DNA from: Alphaproteobacteria bacterium
Lineage (GTDB): Bacteria; Pseudomonadota; Alphaproteobacteria; Kiloniellales; J153
Direction: 5' to 3'
DNA: 10,345 nt
Assembly: GCA_003693905.1 (NCBI GenBank)
Contig: RFLL01000013.1
Coordinates: 1 to 10,345 of the forward strand
Shown: in pieces, positions 1 to 7,114 of the stretch
How the letters are laid out: each line of letters starts with the position of its first letter
Numbering within the stretch: the first letter of the stretch is position 1
Notes under the pieces: model-generated
Seen by the model: the letters and a program-made list of their open reading frames with translations, nothing else
The model's database searches: none
Told to the model about the DNA's origin: nothing
Program-made: the position numbers and the translations under genes

Positions 1-36
1 ACCCCATCCAGCGCGACCTGCGCGAATGGATGGGGT
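1..36. repeat. Perfect 10-bp inverted repeat flanking an apparently flipped 16-bp segment
   Basis: Bases 1-10 (ACCCCATCCA) are the exact reverse complement of bases 27-36 (TGGATGGGGT); inside, CGCG at 12-15 pairs with CGCG at 21-24. Read in the minus-strand gene, the codons give DPI-HSRRSR-WMG. If bases 11-26 are flipped, the same frame gives DPI-QRDLR-EWMG, which matches the R-D-x-L-D-x-(V/I)-Q-R-x-L-R-E stretch I know from this enzyme family. The repeat ends exactly at base 1 of the window. Confidence 0.85.
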
Positions 37-1792
37 CGAGCCGGTCACGGTGCTCGATGGTCACGCCCGGCGCCCATTCGGTGCCGATGGGATACTTGTC
101 CGGCTCGTCGGTGACGACGACGATCTTGCGCACGCCTTCGGCATGGAGCTGGCGCGTGATGCGTGCCGGGTCGATCGGCCCGTCGACCGGCTGGCCGCCG
201 GTCATCGCCACGGCATCGTTGTAGAGGATCTTGAACGTGATGTTGACGCCGGCGGCCACGCATGCGCGCACCGCCAGCAGACCCGAATGATAGTAGGTGC
301 CGTCACCCAGATTGGCGAAGACGTGCCGGGTGCGGCTGAACGGCGCCTGTCCGATCCACGGTGTTCCTTCGCCGCCCATCTGGGTGAAGGTGGCGGTGTT
401 GCGGTCCATCCACAGAACCATGTAGTGGCAGCCGATGCCGGCCAGCGCGCGGCTGCCTTCGGGCACCCGGGTCGAGGTGTTGTGAGGACAGCCGGAACAG
501 AAATAGGGGATGCGCTGGATCGGTGCGGTCGTCGCCTGAAGCGCCTTTTCCTTTTCCGCCAGAAAGCGCAGGCGTTCTTCGATCCGCTCGCTGGAATGGA
601 AGCGGGCGATGCGCCGGGCGATGACGCGGGCGATGCGGGCCGGGGTCAGCTCGTTCATCGACGGCAGTTGCCATTCCCCCGTCTCGTCGAATTTTCCGAT
701 CACCCGGGGGCGGTTGTCGGCATCCCAGTTGTAGAGCTGCTCCTTGACTTGGTTCTCGATGACGGCGCGCTTTTCCTCGACGACGAGAACTTCGTCCAGC
801 CCTTCCGCAAAGGCGCGCAGGCCCTCGCGCTCCAGCGGCCACGACATCGCCACCTTGTACACGCTGAGCCCGATTTCCGCGGCCATGGCATCGTCGATGC
901 CGAGGTCATCGAGTGCCTGGCGCACGTCGAGGTAGGATTTGCCGGCGGTGATGATGCCAAGGCGCCGTTTCGGCGAATCGATGACCACACGGTCGAGCCG
1001 GTTGGCCCGGGCAAAGGCCAGCGCCGCATAGAGCTTGTACTTGTGAAGCCGCTCTTCCTGTTCGAGCGGCGTATCCGGCCAGCGGATGTTGAGGCCGCCC
1101 GGCGGCATCTCGAAATCCTGCGGGGTGACGATGCGGATCCGCTCGGGGTCGATGTAGACGCTGGCCGAACTGTCGACCGTCTCGGCGATGGTCTTGAACC
1201 CGACCCAGCAGCCCGAATAGCGCGACATCGCCCATCCGTAGAGGCCGAGGTCGAGAAATTCCTGCACGCCGGCGGGATTGAGGACCGGAATCATGGCGTC
1301 GACGAAGGAATACTCGCACTGATGCGCCAGCGTCGACGACTTGGCCGTATGGTCGTCACCGGCCAGAAGCAGGACGCCGCCGTAACGCGACGATCCGGCG
1401 GCATTGCCGTGCTTGAAGACGTCGCCGCTGCGGTCGACGCCGGGGCCCTTGCCGTACCACATGGCAAAGACGCCGTCGTAATTGCAGTCGTTGAAAAGAA
1501 CCGTCTGCTGGCTGCCCCATACCGCGGTGGCGGCCAAGTCTTCGTTGAGGCCGGGCTGGAAATGAATGTGATTGTTTGCCAGAAACCGCCGCGCCCGCCA
1601 CATCTGCTGATCGACGCCGCCCAGCGGTGAGCCGCGATAGCCGGATACGAAGCAGGCGGTGTTGAGACCGGCGGCGGCGTCGCGTTGGCGCTGCATCATC
1701 GGCAGGCGGACCAGGGCCTGGGTTCCGGTCAGATAGACGCGCCCGCGTTCCAGCGTATACTTGTCGTCGAGAGAAACGGCGGCCAAAGTCAT
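1..1792 (-). CDS. Indolepyruvate ferredoxin oxidoreductase family protein (fused 2-oxoacid:ferredoxin oxidoreductase), N-terminal half, truncated by the window edge
   Basis: The family oxidatively decarboxylates aryl or branched 2-oxo acids such as indolepyruvate to acyl-CoA, using thiamine diphosphate and passing electrons to ferredoxin; the enzyme is cytoplasmic. I translated the reverse strand from ATG at 1792 and it is open to base 1 (597 complete codons). The N-terminus reads KYTLERGRVYLTGTQALVRL followed by VSGYRGSPLGG, the usual start of this fused family. CSGCPHNTST lies at about residues 432-441, and a ThDP-binding motif of GDG (496-498) and N525 ends in AVAMTGGQ. Family members are roughly 1,100-1,200 residues, so the gamma-type C-terminal part lies off the left edge. 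Codons 589-594 (HSRRSR) do not match the family, whereas the reverse complement of those bases does (QRDLRE); see the inverted repeat at 1-36. No strong ribosome site precedes the start. The family call is firm; the substrate is not determined. Confidence 0.93.
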   Translation of the reverse strand, partial: MTLAAVSLDDKYTLERGRVYLTGTQALVRLPMMQRQRDAAAGLNTACFVSGYRGSPLGGVDQQMWRARRFLANNHIHFQPGLNEDLAATAVWGSQQTVLFNDCNYDGVFAMWYGKGPGVDRSGDVFKHGNAAGSSRYGGVLLLAGDDHTAKSSTLAHQCEYSFVDAMIPVLNPAGVQEFLDLGLYGWAMSRYSGCWVGFKTIAETVDSSASVYIDPERIRIVTPQDFEMPPGGLNIRWPDTPLEQEERLHKYKLYAALAFARANRLDRVVIDSPKRRLGIITAGKSYLDVRQALDDLGIDDAMAAEIGLSVYKVAMSWPLEREGLRAFAEGLDEVLVVEEKRAVIENQVKEQLYNWDADNRPRVIGKFDETGEWQLPSMNELTPARIARVIARRIARFHSSERIEERLRFLAEKEKALQATTAPIQRIPYFCSGCPHNTSTRVPEGSRALAGIGCHYMVLWMDRNTATFTQMGGEGTPWIGQAPFSRTRHVFANLGDGTYYHSGLLAVRACVAAGVNITFKILYNDAVAMTGGQPVDGPIDPARITRQLHAEGVRKIVVVTDEPDKYPIGTEWAPGVTIEHRDRLDPIHSRRSRWMG

Positions 1793-2037
1793 GTCCGGTT
1801 TTCCCGCATAAAGATCATGGCGATTCCCGCAAGAACGTTCATGCCAGAAAGTACTGCCAACGCTCCGTTGCGGCAATCAACCTTCACGTGATTCGCGCAT
1901 GTCACAAGTATGTTGTCCGGCGCCGCCGGACACCGGAAATTTTGTGCGCGTATTCTATGACGGGCGTGAAATATTGCTGCCACGTCGCAACGCATGTGGT
2001 GGCGGACACCGGCGTGGGCGGTGGTTTCGGCCGGCCG
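1793..2037. other. Intergenic region upstream of the oxidoreductase gene
   Basis: This 245-bp stretch is visibly less GC-rich than the flanking genes. It must contain the promoter and 5' leader of the leftward oxidoreductase gene and any terminator of the pentapeptide gene. I see a 7-bp palindromic hairpin at 1915-1931 but no convincing -35/-10 pair and no T-run terminator. A 68-codon minus-strand frame (1789-1995) ends in an ATGA overlap with the oxidoreductase start, but its third codon positions are not GC-biased, so I do not call it a gene. Confidence 0.5.
1915..1931. other. GC-rich 7-bp inverted repeat (hairpin or operator candidate)
   Basis: GTCCGGC (1915-1921) and GCCGGAC (1925-1931) are perfect reverse complements around a 3-base loop. 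On the minus strand the hairpin is followed by AACATACTTG, without a T-run, so a classical intrinsic terminator is unlikely. It sits about 120 bases upstream of the oxidoreductase start codon, where a transcription-factor site or leader RNA structure would be plausible. Its function is unknown. Confidence 0.35.
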
Positions 2038-3072
2038 CTACACCGCCTTGCGGAGCAGGGTGTTGAGGGCGGTTCCGGGCAACTGACCGGTCTTGGCTCC
2101 GGTCATGTCCACGGCGCGCATGTTGGCCGACATCAGGTCGACGCCGCGCAGATCCGCGCCGCGCAGATTGGCCCGCAGCAGATTGGCCCGGCGCAGGCTG
2201 GCGGCGGCCAGAATCGCCCCCGACAGATCGGCCTCGACCAGCATCGCTTCGTCGAGCACGGCGGCGGCCAGAATCGCCCCCGACAGATCGTGCCGGGTGA
2301 GATCGAGACCGGAGAGATCGGCCCGGGCCCCCTTGTGGCCGCCGCTCATGATCCACAGCCTGTGTTCGTGCAGGCGTGCGCGCAGCCACACGTCGCTGAC
2401 CGGAACCGGATCACTGATCTGGGCATTGACCAGATCGGCGCCGGCAACGACGGTGCCCGTCACCATGGCACCGCGCAAGTCGGCATCGGCCATGCGCGTA
2501 CCGGACAGATCGACGCCGACGAGCTCAGCCCCGGTGAAACTGGTTGCACGCAGATCGGCGTTGCGCAGATCGGCACCGATCAGACTGGCGCCGTCGAAGA
2601 TCGCGCGCTTGACCTTGCTGTGGGCCAGCACCGTGTCGCGCAGCAGGGCGCCGCGAAAACTGCTGGGAATGGTGGAGCCGATCTCGTTCTTTTCTTCATC
2701 GTAGATCGCACAATCGCGCAGATCGGCGCCGGTCAAGCGCGCACCGGTCAGGTCGGCATCGTCGAAGGACGCCGCGCGCAACCCGGCGCGTTCCAGATTG
2801 GCCCCGGTCAGATCGGCGTGCGTGAACGTTGCAGCCAGAAGCTGGGCGCAGCTCAGGTTCGTCCGACGCAGCGACGCTCCGGTGAAGTTGCAGCCCAGCA
2901 TCTCCGCGTGAGCAAGAGTCATGCCGTCGAGATCAAGGCCGCTGAGATCGCAGCGGCGCATGATGATCTTGCGTCCGTGGCGCACGCCGCGAATGAAATG
3001 GTCGTGCAGTTCATGCAGCCGGTCGAGCATCGACTGCTCGACCCGGATGCCGATCAGTTCCGAATCGGACAT
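2038..3072 (-). CDS. Two-module pentapeptide-repeat protein
   Basis: The protein has 344 residues from ATG at 3072. This start is preferred over an in-frame ATG at 3231 because AGGGAGGT lies 8 bases upstream and the extra N-terminus looks like non-coding sequence. Pentapeptide repeats of the A(D/N)LxG type fill about residues 41-120 and 160-220 (block 1) and 250-328 (block 2); such repeats fold as a right-handed quadrilateral beta-helix. Each block is introduced by a similar helical leader ending in DLSGLDL: LHELHDHFIRGVRHGRK (19-35) and LHEHRLWIMSGGHKG (234-248). A charged non-repeat insert, YDEEKNEIGSTIPSS, interrupts block 1 at 124-138. I see no signal peptide or membrane segment, so it is probably cytoplasmic. 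Family members have diverse or unknown roles (gyrase protection, scaffolds); nothing here fixes the function. It appears monocistronic. Confidence 0.9.
   Translation of the reverse strand: MSDSELIGIRVEQSMLDRLHELHDHFIRGVRHGRKIIMRRCDLSGLDLDGMTLAHAEMLGCNFTGASLRRTNLSCAQLLAATFTHADLTGANLERAGLRAASFDDADLTGARLTGADLRDCAIYDEEKNEIGSTIPSSFRGALLRDTVLAHSKVKRAIFDGASLIGADLRNADLRATSFTGAELVGVDLSGTRMADADLRGAMVTGTVVAGADLVNAQISDPVPVSDVWLRARLHEHRLWIMSGGHKGARADLSGLDLTRHDLSGAILAAAVLDEAMLVEADLSGAILAAASLRRANLLRANLRGADLRGVDLMSANMRAVDMTGAKTGQLPGTALNTLLRKAV
2200..2290 (-). repeat. 31-bp exact direct repeat inside the pentapeptide gene
   Basis: Bases 2200-2230 and 2260-2290 are identical over 31 bp, with a 60-bp period that equals exactly four pentapeptides. 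Both copies encode DLSGAILAAA, at residues 262-271 and 282-291. Nucleotide identity, including synonymous sites, points to a recent tandem duplication or gene conversion within the second repeat block. Confidence 0.9.
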
Positions 3073-3080
3073 GTCGCGCC

Positions 3081-3088
3081 ACCTCCCT
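3081..3088 (-). promoter_or_regulatory. Strong Shine-Dalgarno site fixing the pentapeptide gene start
   Basis: AGGGAGGT on the minus strand lies 8 bases upstream of ATG at 3072 and contains the near-consensus GGAGGT. It decides the start in favour of MSDSELIG rather than the in-frame ATG 53 codons upstream. Confidence 0.8.
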
Positions 3089-3316
3089 GCTGCCGTCGCC
3101 GGGCCTGCGTGCCCGGCCCCATCCGCCCTCGGTGCAGGGTGCCATGTCTCTTGAACATTGCGGACTTCGTGACCTGCCATGCGGGACTGCGGGACCGTTA
3201 TTTGACCGGCAAAGGATTGAAAAATCCTCAAGGCCCGGATTAAACAACTCTAGTTTCATGTGAATTTGTCCCGCCCCTCTGCTCTTGTGCTCCACGCTTC
3301 CCGTGTATCCGAGGAC

Positions 3317-3339
3317 GCCCGTCGCCGCTGACAACGGGC
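3317..3339 (-). terminator. Weak hairpin just downstream of the acyl-CoA synthetase gene
   Basis: GCCCGT and ACGGGC form a 6-bp perfect stem with an 11-base loop, beginning 10 bases after the synthetase stop codon. No T-run follows on the minus strand, so it could be a weak or factor-assisted terminator or mRNA 3'-end structure, or it could be chance in GC-rich DNA. Confidence 0.25.
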
Positions 3340-3349
3340 CTGTCGGGCT

Positions 3350-5134
3350 TCAGTACAGGGCGTCGAGGGCGGCGGCGTACTGTTTGCGGATCACGTGGCG
3401 GCGGATTTTCAGGGTCGGTGTCATCATCTGGTTCTCGACCGTGAACGGCGCCTCGGCAATCAGGAATCGGCGCACCTTTTCAAATGCGGCAAGATCGGCA
3501 TTGACGCGCTCGACCGCGGCGCCGATGGCGCTGCGAAAGGCCTTGTCGTTGCGCAGCTTCGCCAGATCGGGGGAGGCGCCGTGGGCGGCGGCGAAGCTTT
3601 CGATGAACGCCTCGTCGGGAACCAGCAGGGCGACCAGATGCGGGCGTTTGTCGCCGTAGACCATGGCCTGCATGATTTCCGGTTGCAGGGTCAGCAACCC
3701 TTCGATGCGCGCCGGGGAGACGTTGTCGCCGCCGGACAGGACGATGATGTCCTTCTTGCGGTCGGTGATCTTGAGATAGCCGTCGGCGTCGAATTCACCG
3801 ATGTCGCCGGTGTGCAGCCAGCCGTCGCGCAGTGCCTCGGCGGTGGCTTCTTCGTTGTTCCAGTAACCCTTCATGACCAGCTCGCCGCGCACCAGAATTT
3901 CGCCGTCGGCGGCGATCTTGACTTTGACCTCCTTGAGCGGCAGCCCCACGGTTTCCATCTTGACGCGTTCCGGCGGGTTGACGGAGATCACCGGCCCGGC
4001 CTCGGTCTGGCCGTATCCCTGGAGGACCGGCAGGCCGAGCGCGGTGAAGAAAATGCCGATGTCCGGGTTGAGCGCCGCCCCGCCGGAGACCATCACCTTG
4101 AGCCGGCCGCCGAAGCGCGCGCGCACCTTGTCGCGCACAAGGCGGTCGACGATGCGATCGACGATCCGTTCCCACGGCGTCAGACTGCGCGAGTCGTGAT
4201 AACGCTTGCGGCCGAGCCGCACGGCCGTTTCGAACAGGCGCTTTTTCAGCCCGCCCTGCTTTTCGACGCCGCGTCGGATGCGCTGGTACATCGTTTCATA
4301 CAGGCGCGGTACCGCCGTCATGATCGTCGGCCGCGCCTCGGCCAGGTTGTTGAGCAGTTGATCGACCCCGGTGGCGTAATAGATCTCGGCCCCGATCGAC
4401 ATCGGGAAGAACTGTCCGGCGGTGTGCTCGTAGGCGTGCGACAGGGGCAGGAACGACAGAAAGACTTCCCGCGACAGACCGAGCTGACGCAGCAGCTCGA
4501 AAGCGCCCATGCAGTTGCACAGAATCGACCCGTGGCTCAGCATCACGCCCTTGGGCGCCCCGCCGGTGCCGGAGGTGTAGATGAAACAGGCGGTATCTGT
4601 GCGTGCGATACGCGCGACTTGCGCGGCCACGTCGTCCGCCATCTCCCGTCCCTTGGCCAGAACATCGGTCCAGGTATACTGCTCGACCATCGCCTGCTGG
4701 CCGGGGTCGATGTCTTCCATGACGATGACCCAGTTGCATTTGGACGCCTTGTAGGCGGCCGGCAGCAGGCGCCCCGCCAGGGCCCGGGTCGAGACGATGG
4801 CGCCGGTGGCGCCGCTGTCGCTCAGGATGTGCAGATGATCGTCGGTGGTGTTGGTGGTATAGGCGGGAACCGTGATACCCTGGGCGGCCATGATCGCGAC
4901 GTCTGCGATCAGCCATTCGGGCCGGTTTTCGGACAGCAGGACCACCCGCTCGCCGGGGTCGAGGCCGAGCGCGCGCAACCCCCGCGACAATTCGGACACG
5001 CTGCGGGCGACCTCGGCCCAGGTCAACGGATGATAGCGGCCGTCGCGTCGCGCCCACAGAAAATTGCGTTGCTTCAACCGTGCGGCCTGATCGAAAAAAA
5101 GGGCCGGAAGGCTGGCCCAGGCCTGGTAATCCAT
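3350..5134 (-). CDS. Long-chain fatty acid-CoA ligase / AMP-dependent acyl-CoA synthetase
   Basis: The enzyme activates a carboxylic acid with ATP to an acyl-adenylate and then forms the CoA thioester; it is cytoplasmic or membrane-associated. The 594-residue protein has the full ANL-superfamily signature: phosphate-binding loop YTSGTGGAPKG (186-196), YGQTEAGP (374-381), GWLHTGDIG (438-446), hinge region ITDRKKDIIVLSGGDNVSP (456-474) and the catalytic lysine of the C-terminal domain in TPTLK (K576). The layout and about 600-residue length match the bacterial FAA1-like/long-chain branch rather than short-chain acetyl-CoA synthetase. The start ATG at 5134 has only a modest purine-rich leader (GCGAGCGG), and no better in-frame start is visible. 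It is transcribed away from the peptidase across a 107-bp divergent gap. The product could act on fatty or aromatic acids; the sequence alone does not settle chain length. Confidence 0.95.
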   Translation of the reverse strand: MDYQAWASLPALFFDQAARLKQRNFLWARRDGRYHPLTWAEVARSVSELSRGLRALGLDPGERVVLLSENRPEWLIADVAIMAAQGITVPAYTTNTTDDHLHILSDSGATGAIVSTRALAGRLLPAAYKASKCNWVIVMEDIDPGQQAMVEQYTWTDVLAKGREMADDVAAQVARIARTDTACFIYTSGTGGAPKGVMLSHGSILCNCMGAFELLRQLGLSREVFLSFLPLSHAYEHTAGQFFPMSIGAEIYYATGVDQLLNNLAEARPTIMTAVPRLYETMYQRIRRGVEKQGGLKKRLFETAVRLGRKRYHDSRSLTPWERIVDRIVDRLVRDKVRARFGGRLKVMVSGGAALNPDIGIFFTALGLPVLQGYGQTEAGPVISVNPPERVKMETVGLPLKEVKVKIAADGEILVRGELVMKGYWNNEEATAEALRDGWLHTGDIGEFDADGYLKITDRKKDIIVLSGGDNVSPARIEGLLTLQPEIMQAMVYGDKRPHLVALLVPDEAFIESFAAAHGASPDLAKLRNDKAFRSAIGAAVERVNADLAAFEKVRRFLIAEAPFTVENQMMTPTLKIRRHVIRKQYAAALDALY

Positions 5135-5241
5135 GGCGGTGCCCGCTCGCGTCGTGTGAGTAATAATCCAACAAGAGACTGGCCCTTGGCGTTTCGTTTA
5201 TGTCCGCCCACGGGGCGCCTGGTCAAGGAAAGGTGATACCA
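5135..5241. promoter_or_regulatory. Divergent promoter region (acyl-CoA synthetase / oligoendopeptidase)
   Basis: These 107 bp separate two genes that point away from each other, so both promoters should lie here or inside the 5' ends. An AT-rich patch around 5157-5172 (GAGTAATAATCCAACA) contains -10-like sequences for the minus direction, and TTGGCGTTTCGTTTATG (5187-5203) is the AT-richer part towards the peptidase. I could not pair convincing -35 and -10 elements on either strand. Confidence 0.4.
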
Positions 5242-7053
5242 ATGGCTGATGCAACTGCCCGCCGGAGCGAATCGGATGTGGATCTCGGCGCGTTGCCGAC
5301 CTGGGATCTGAGCGATCTTTATCCCGCTCCCGATGCCCCCGAATTGCAGGCCGATCTTGCCCGCGCCGCCGAGGCGGCCAAGGACTTCCGCGCCCGCTAT
5401 GAAGGCAAGCTGGCCGGGCTGGACGGGGCTGCGCTGGCGGCGGCGATTGGCGAATATGAGGCGTTGCAGGAAACCCTGGGGCGAATCGGCAGCTACGCGC
5501 AGCTTCTGTATTCGGGCAACATGAGCGATCCGGTCGTCGCCCAATTCTACCAGACGATACAGGAACGCACGACCGACATCTCCACCGATCTTCTGTTCTT
5601 CACGCTGGAGCTCAACCGTCTCGATGAGGCGGTGCTTCGCGAAAAGCTCGCCGATCCGGCGCTGGCGCGCTATGGCCCGTGGTTGCGCGACATTCGCGCC
5701 TTCCGTCCGCATCAATTGTCGGATGAGCTGGAGCGTCTGTTGCATGAAAAGCACGTCACCGGTCGTGCGGCGTGGGTGCGCCTGTTCGACGAAACCATGG
5801 CGGCGCTGCGCTTTCCGCTCGACGGAAAATCGCTGACCAGCGCCGAGATTCTGAACAAGCTGACCGACCGCGACGCGGCGATGCGTCGCGGCGCCGCCAA
5901 GTCGATCGGCCAGGTACTGGGGGACAACCTGCGCGTCTTTGCGCTGATCACCAACACCCTGGCCAAGGACAAGGCGATCGAGGACACCTGGCGCGGCTTC
6001 CCGCGCCCGGTGTCGGCGCGCAATCTGGCCAACTTCGTCGAGGACGAGGTGGTCGAGGCTCTGGTCGGGGCGGTGCGTGAATCCTATCCGCGCCTGTCTC
6101 ATCGCTATTACAGACTCAAGGCGCGCTGGTTCGGCGTCGACAGGCTGGCGTACTGGGACCGCAACGCGCCCCTGCCCGAAGAGGAGGACCGCATCATTCC
6201 GTGGGACGAGGCGCAACGCATCGTGCTTGACGCCTACGCCGCATTCTCGCCGGAGCTGGCCCGTATCGGCCGTCAGTTCTTCGAGCGGCCGTGGATCGAC
6301 GCCCCCGTGCGTCCGGGCAAGGCGCCGGGCGCCTTCGCCCACCCGACGGTCCCGAGTGCTCATCCCTATCTGCTGCTCAACTATCTCGGACGCCCGCGCG
6401 ACGTGATGACGCTGGCCCACGAGCTCGGCCACGGCGTGCATCAGGTGCTGGCCGCACCGCAAGGGCACCTGATGGCCGATACCCCGCTCACCTTGGCCGA
6501 AACGGCCTCGGTGTTCGGCGAGATGCTGACCTTTCAGGCCATGCTCAAGGCCGAGACCGACCCCGTTCGGCGCAAGGTCATGCTCGCTTCCAAGGTCGAG
6601 GACATGCTCAACACCGTGGTGCGGCAGATCGCCATGCACGTCTTCGAGACCCGCGTCCACGATGAACGCAGGACGGGCGAGCTGCTGCCCGAACGCCTGG
6701 GTGAGATCTGGCTGGAGACGCAACAGGAGAGCCTGGGGCCGGCGATCGTCTTCGAAGACGAATATCGTACCTACTGGGCCTACATCCCCCACTTCATCCA
6801 CGTTCCGTTCTACGTCTACGCCTATGCGTTCGGGGACTGTCTGGTCAATTCGCTTTATGCCGTGTATGAAAACGCGGCCGAAGGGTTTGCCGAAAAGTAC
6901 CTGGACATGCTGCGCGCCGGCGGTACCAGGCGGCACAGGGAGCTGCTGGCGCCGTTCGGTCTCGATGCCTCCGATCCCGCGTTCTGGCGCAAGGGCCTGG
7001 GGGTGATCGAGCGCCTGATCGACGAACTCGAAGCGCTCGAACGCAAAAGCTGA
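5242..7053 (+). CDS. pepF: M3-family oligoendopeptidase (PepF/M3 type zinc metallopeptidase)
   Basis: This cytoplasmic zinc peptidase family cleaves short peptides. The protein is 603 residues from ATG at 5242, the usual length for bacterial oligoendopeptidase F-like proteins. The zinc site is explicit: LAHELGHGVHQ carries H393, E394 and H397, and LAETASVFGEM supplies the third ligand E420. The C-terminal HFIHVPFYVYAYAFGDCLVNSLY matches the conserved family segment that helps bind substrate. The N-terminal half is helical and charged (M3 N-terminal lobe), with no signal peptide. I chose 5242 over the in-frame ATG at 5200 because AAAGGTG ends 6 bases before it and the upstream 14 codons look like leader. 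Likely role: turnover of oligopeptides. The downstream DadA-like gene 85 bp away fits an amino-acid catabolic setting, but that link is inferred. The family is certain; the exact pepF orthology is less so. Confidence 0.95.
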   Translation: MADATARRSESDVDLGALPTWDLSDLYPAPDAPELQADLARAAEAAKDFRARYEGKLAGLDGAALAAAIGEYEALQETLGRIGSYAQLLYSGNMSDPVVAQFYQTIQERTTDISTDLLFFTLELNRLDEAVLREKLADPALARYGPWLRDIRAFRPHQLSDELERLLHEKHVTGRAAWVRLFDETMAALRFPLDGKSLTSAEILNKLTDRDAAMRRGAAKSIGQVLGDNLRVFALITNTLAKDKAIEDTWRGFPRPVSARNLANFVEDEVVEALVGAVRESYPRLSHRYYRLKARWFGVDRLAYWDRNAPLPEEEDRIIPWDEAQRIVLDAYAAFSPELARIGRQFFERPWIDAPVRPGKAPGAFAHPTVPSAHPYLLLNYLGRPRDVMTLAHELGHGVHQVLAAPQGHLMADTPLTLAETASVFGEMLTFQAMLKAETDPVRRKVMLASKVEDMLNTVVRQIAMHVFETRVHDERRTGELLPERLGEIWLETQQESLGPAIVFEDEYRTYWAYIPHFIHVPFYVYAYAFGDCLVNSLYAVYENAAEGFAEKYLDMLRAGGTRRHRELLAPFGLDASDPAFWRKGLGVIERLIDELEALERKS

Positions 7054-7114
7054 AGAAACGGCGGCACTGCGTCGCTGCCGCCCCGCCCGTGCCGCAAGGC
7101 ACGGAAGAAACGGC
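7052..7114 (+). repeat. Two copies of GAAGAAACGGC around the peptidase-dadA gap
   Basis: The 11-base string GAAGAAACGGC occurs at 7052-7062, overlapping the peptidase stop codon, and again at 7104-7114 on the 3' arm of the stem-loop. Each copy leads into a sequence (CGGCGGC or CGGCAGC) that can pair with GCTGCCG at 7074-7080, so alternative foldings are possible. Confidence 0.6.

Larger units (their letters stand above)
3073..3349. other. Intergenic region between acyl-CoA synthetase end and pentapeptide gene start
   Basis: These 277 bp hold an AT-rich core (about 3198-3260) in an otherwise GC-rich window, the natural place for the promoter of the leftward pentapeptide gene. A -10-like TTTAAT lies on the minus strand at 3239-3244, without a good -35 at proper spacing. 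A small GGATT-GAAA-AATCC hairpin lies at 3214-3227. No ORF in the stretch has convincing coding character. Confidence 0.4.

Noticed and set aside
26..1630. 534-codon plus-strand open frame opposite the oxidoreductase gene
   Set aside because: It is the antisense of a clearly conserved minus-strand enzyme with ThDP and Cys motifs; long antisense frames are common in GC-rich DNA and this one has no recognisable domain.
1789..1995. 68-codon minus-strand frame whose TGA overlaps the oxidoreductase ATG (ATGA)
   Set aside because: Third codon positions are not GC-biased, the sequence has no recognisable features, and no ribosome site is evident; the overlap is probably chance.
2100..2840. Regularly spaced GCGCAGATCGGC-like strings suggesting a CRISPR array or iterons
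   Set aside because: Spacing is in multiples of 15 bases and the units translate in frame as A(D/N)LxG pentapeptides, so they are coding repeats, not CRISPR repeats with unique spacers.
3073..3231. N-terminal extension of the pentapeptide protein to an ATG at 3231
   Set aside because: A strong AGGGAGGT site lies just upstream of ATG 3072, and the extension runs through AT-rich intergenic-looking sequence.
1888..3243. 451-codon plus-strand frame with periodic QIG/RIAP-like repeats
   Set aside because: It is the antisense shadow of the pentapeptide repeats; the periodicity comes from the real minus-strand gene.
3395..5236. 613-codon plus-strand frame opposite the acyl-CoA synthetase gene
   Set aside because: Antisense shadow of a gene with all canonical adenylate-forming motifs.
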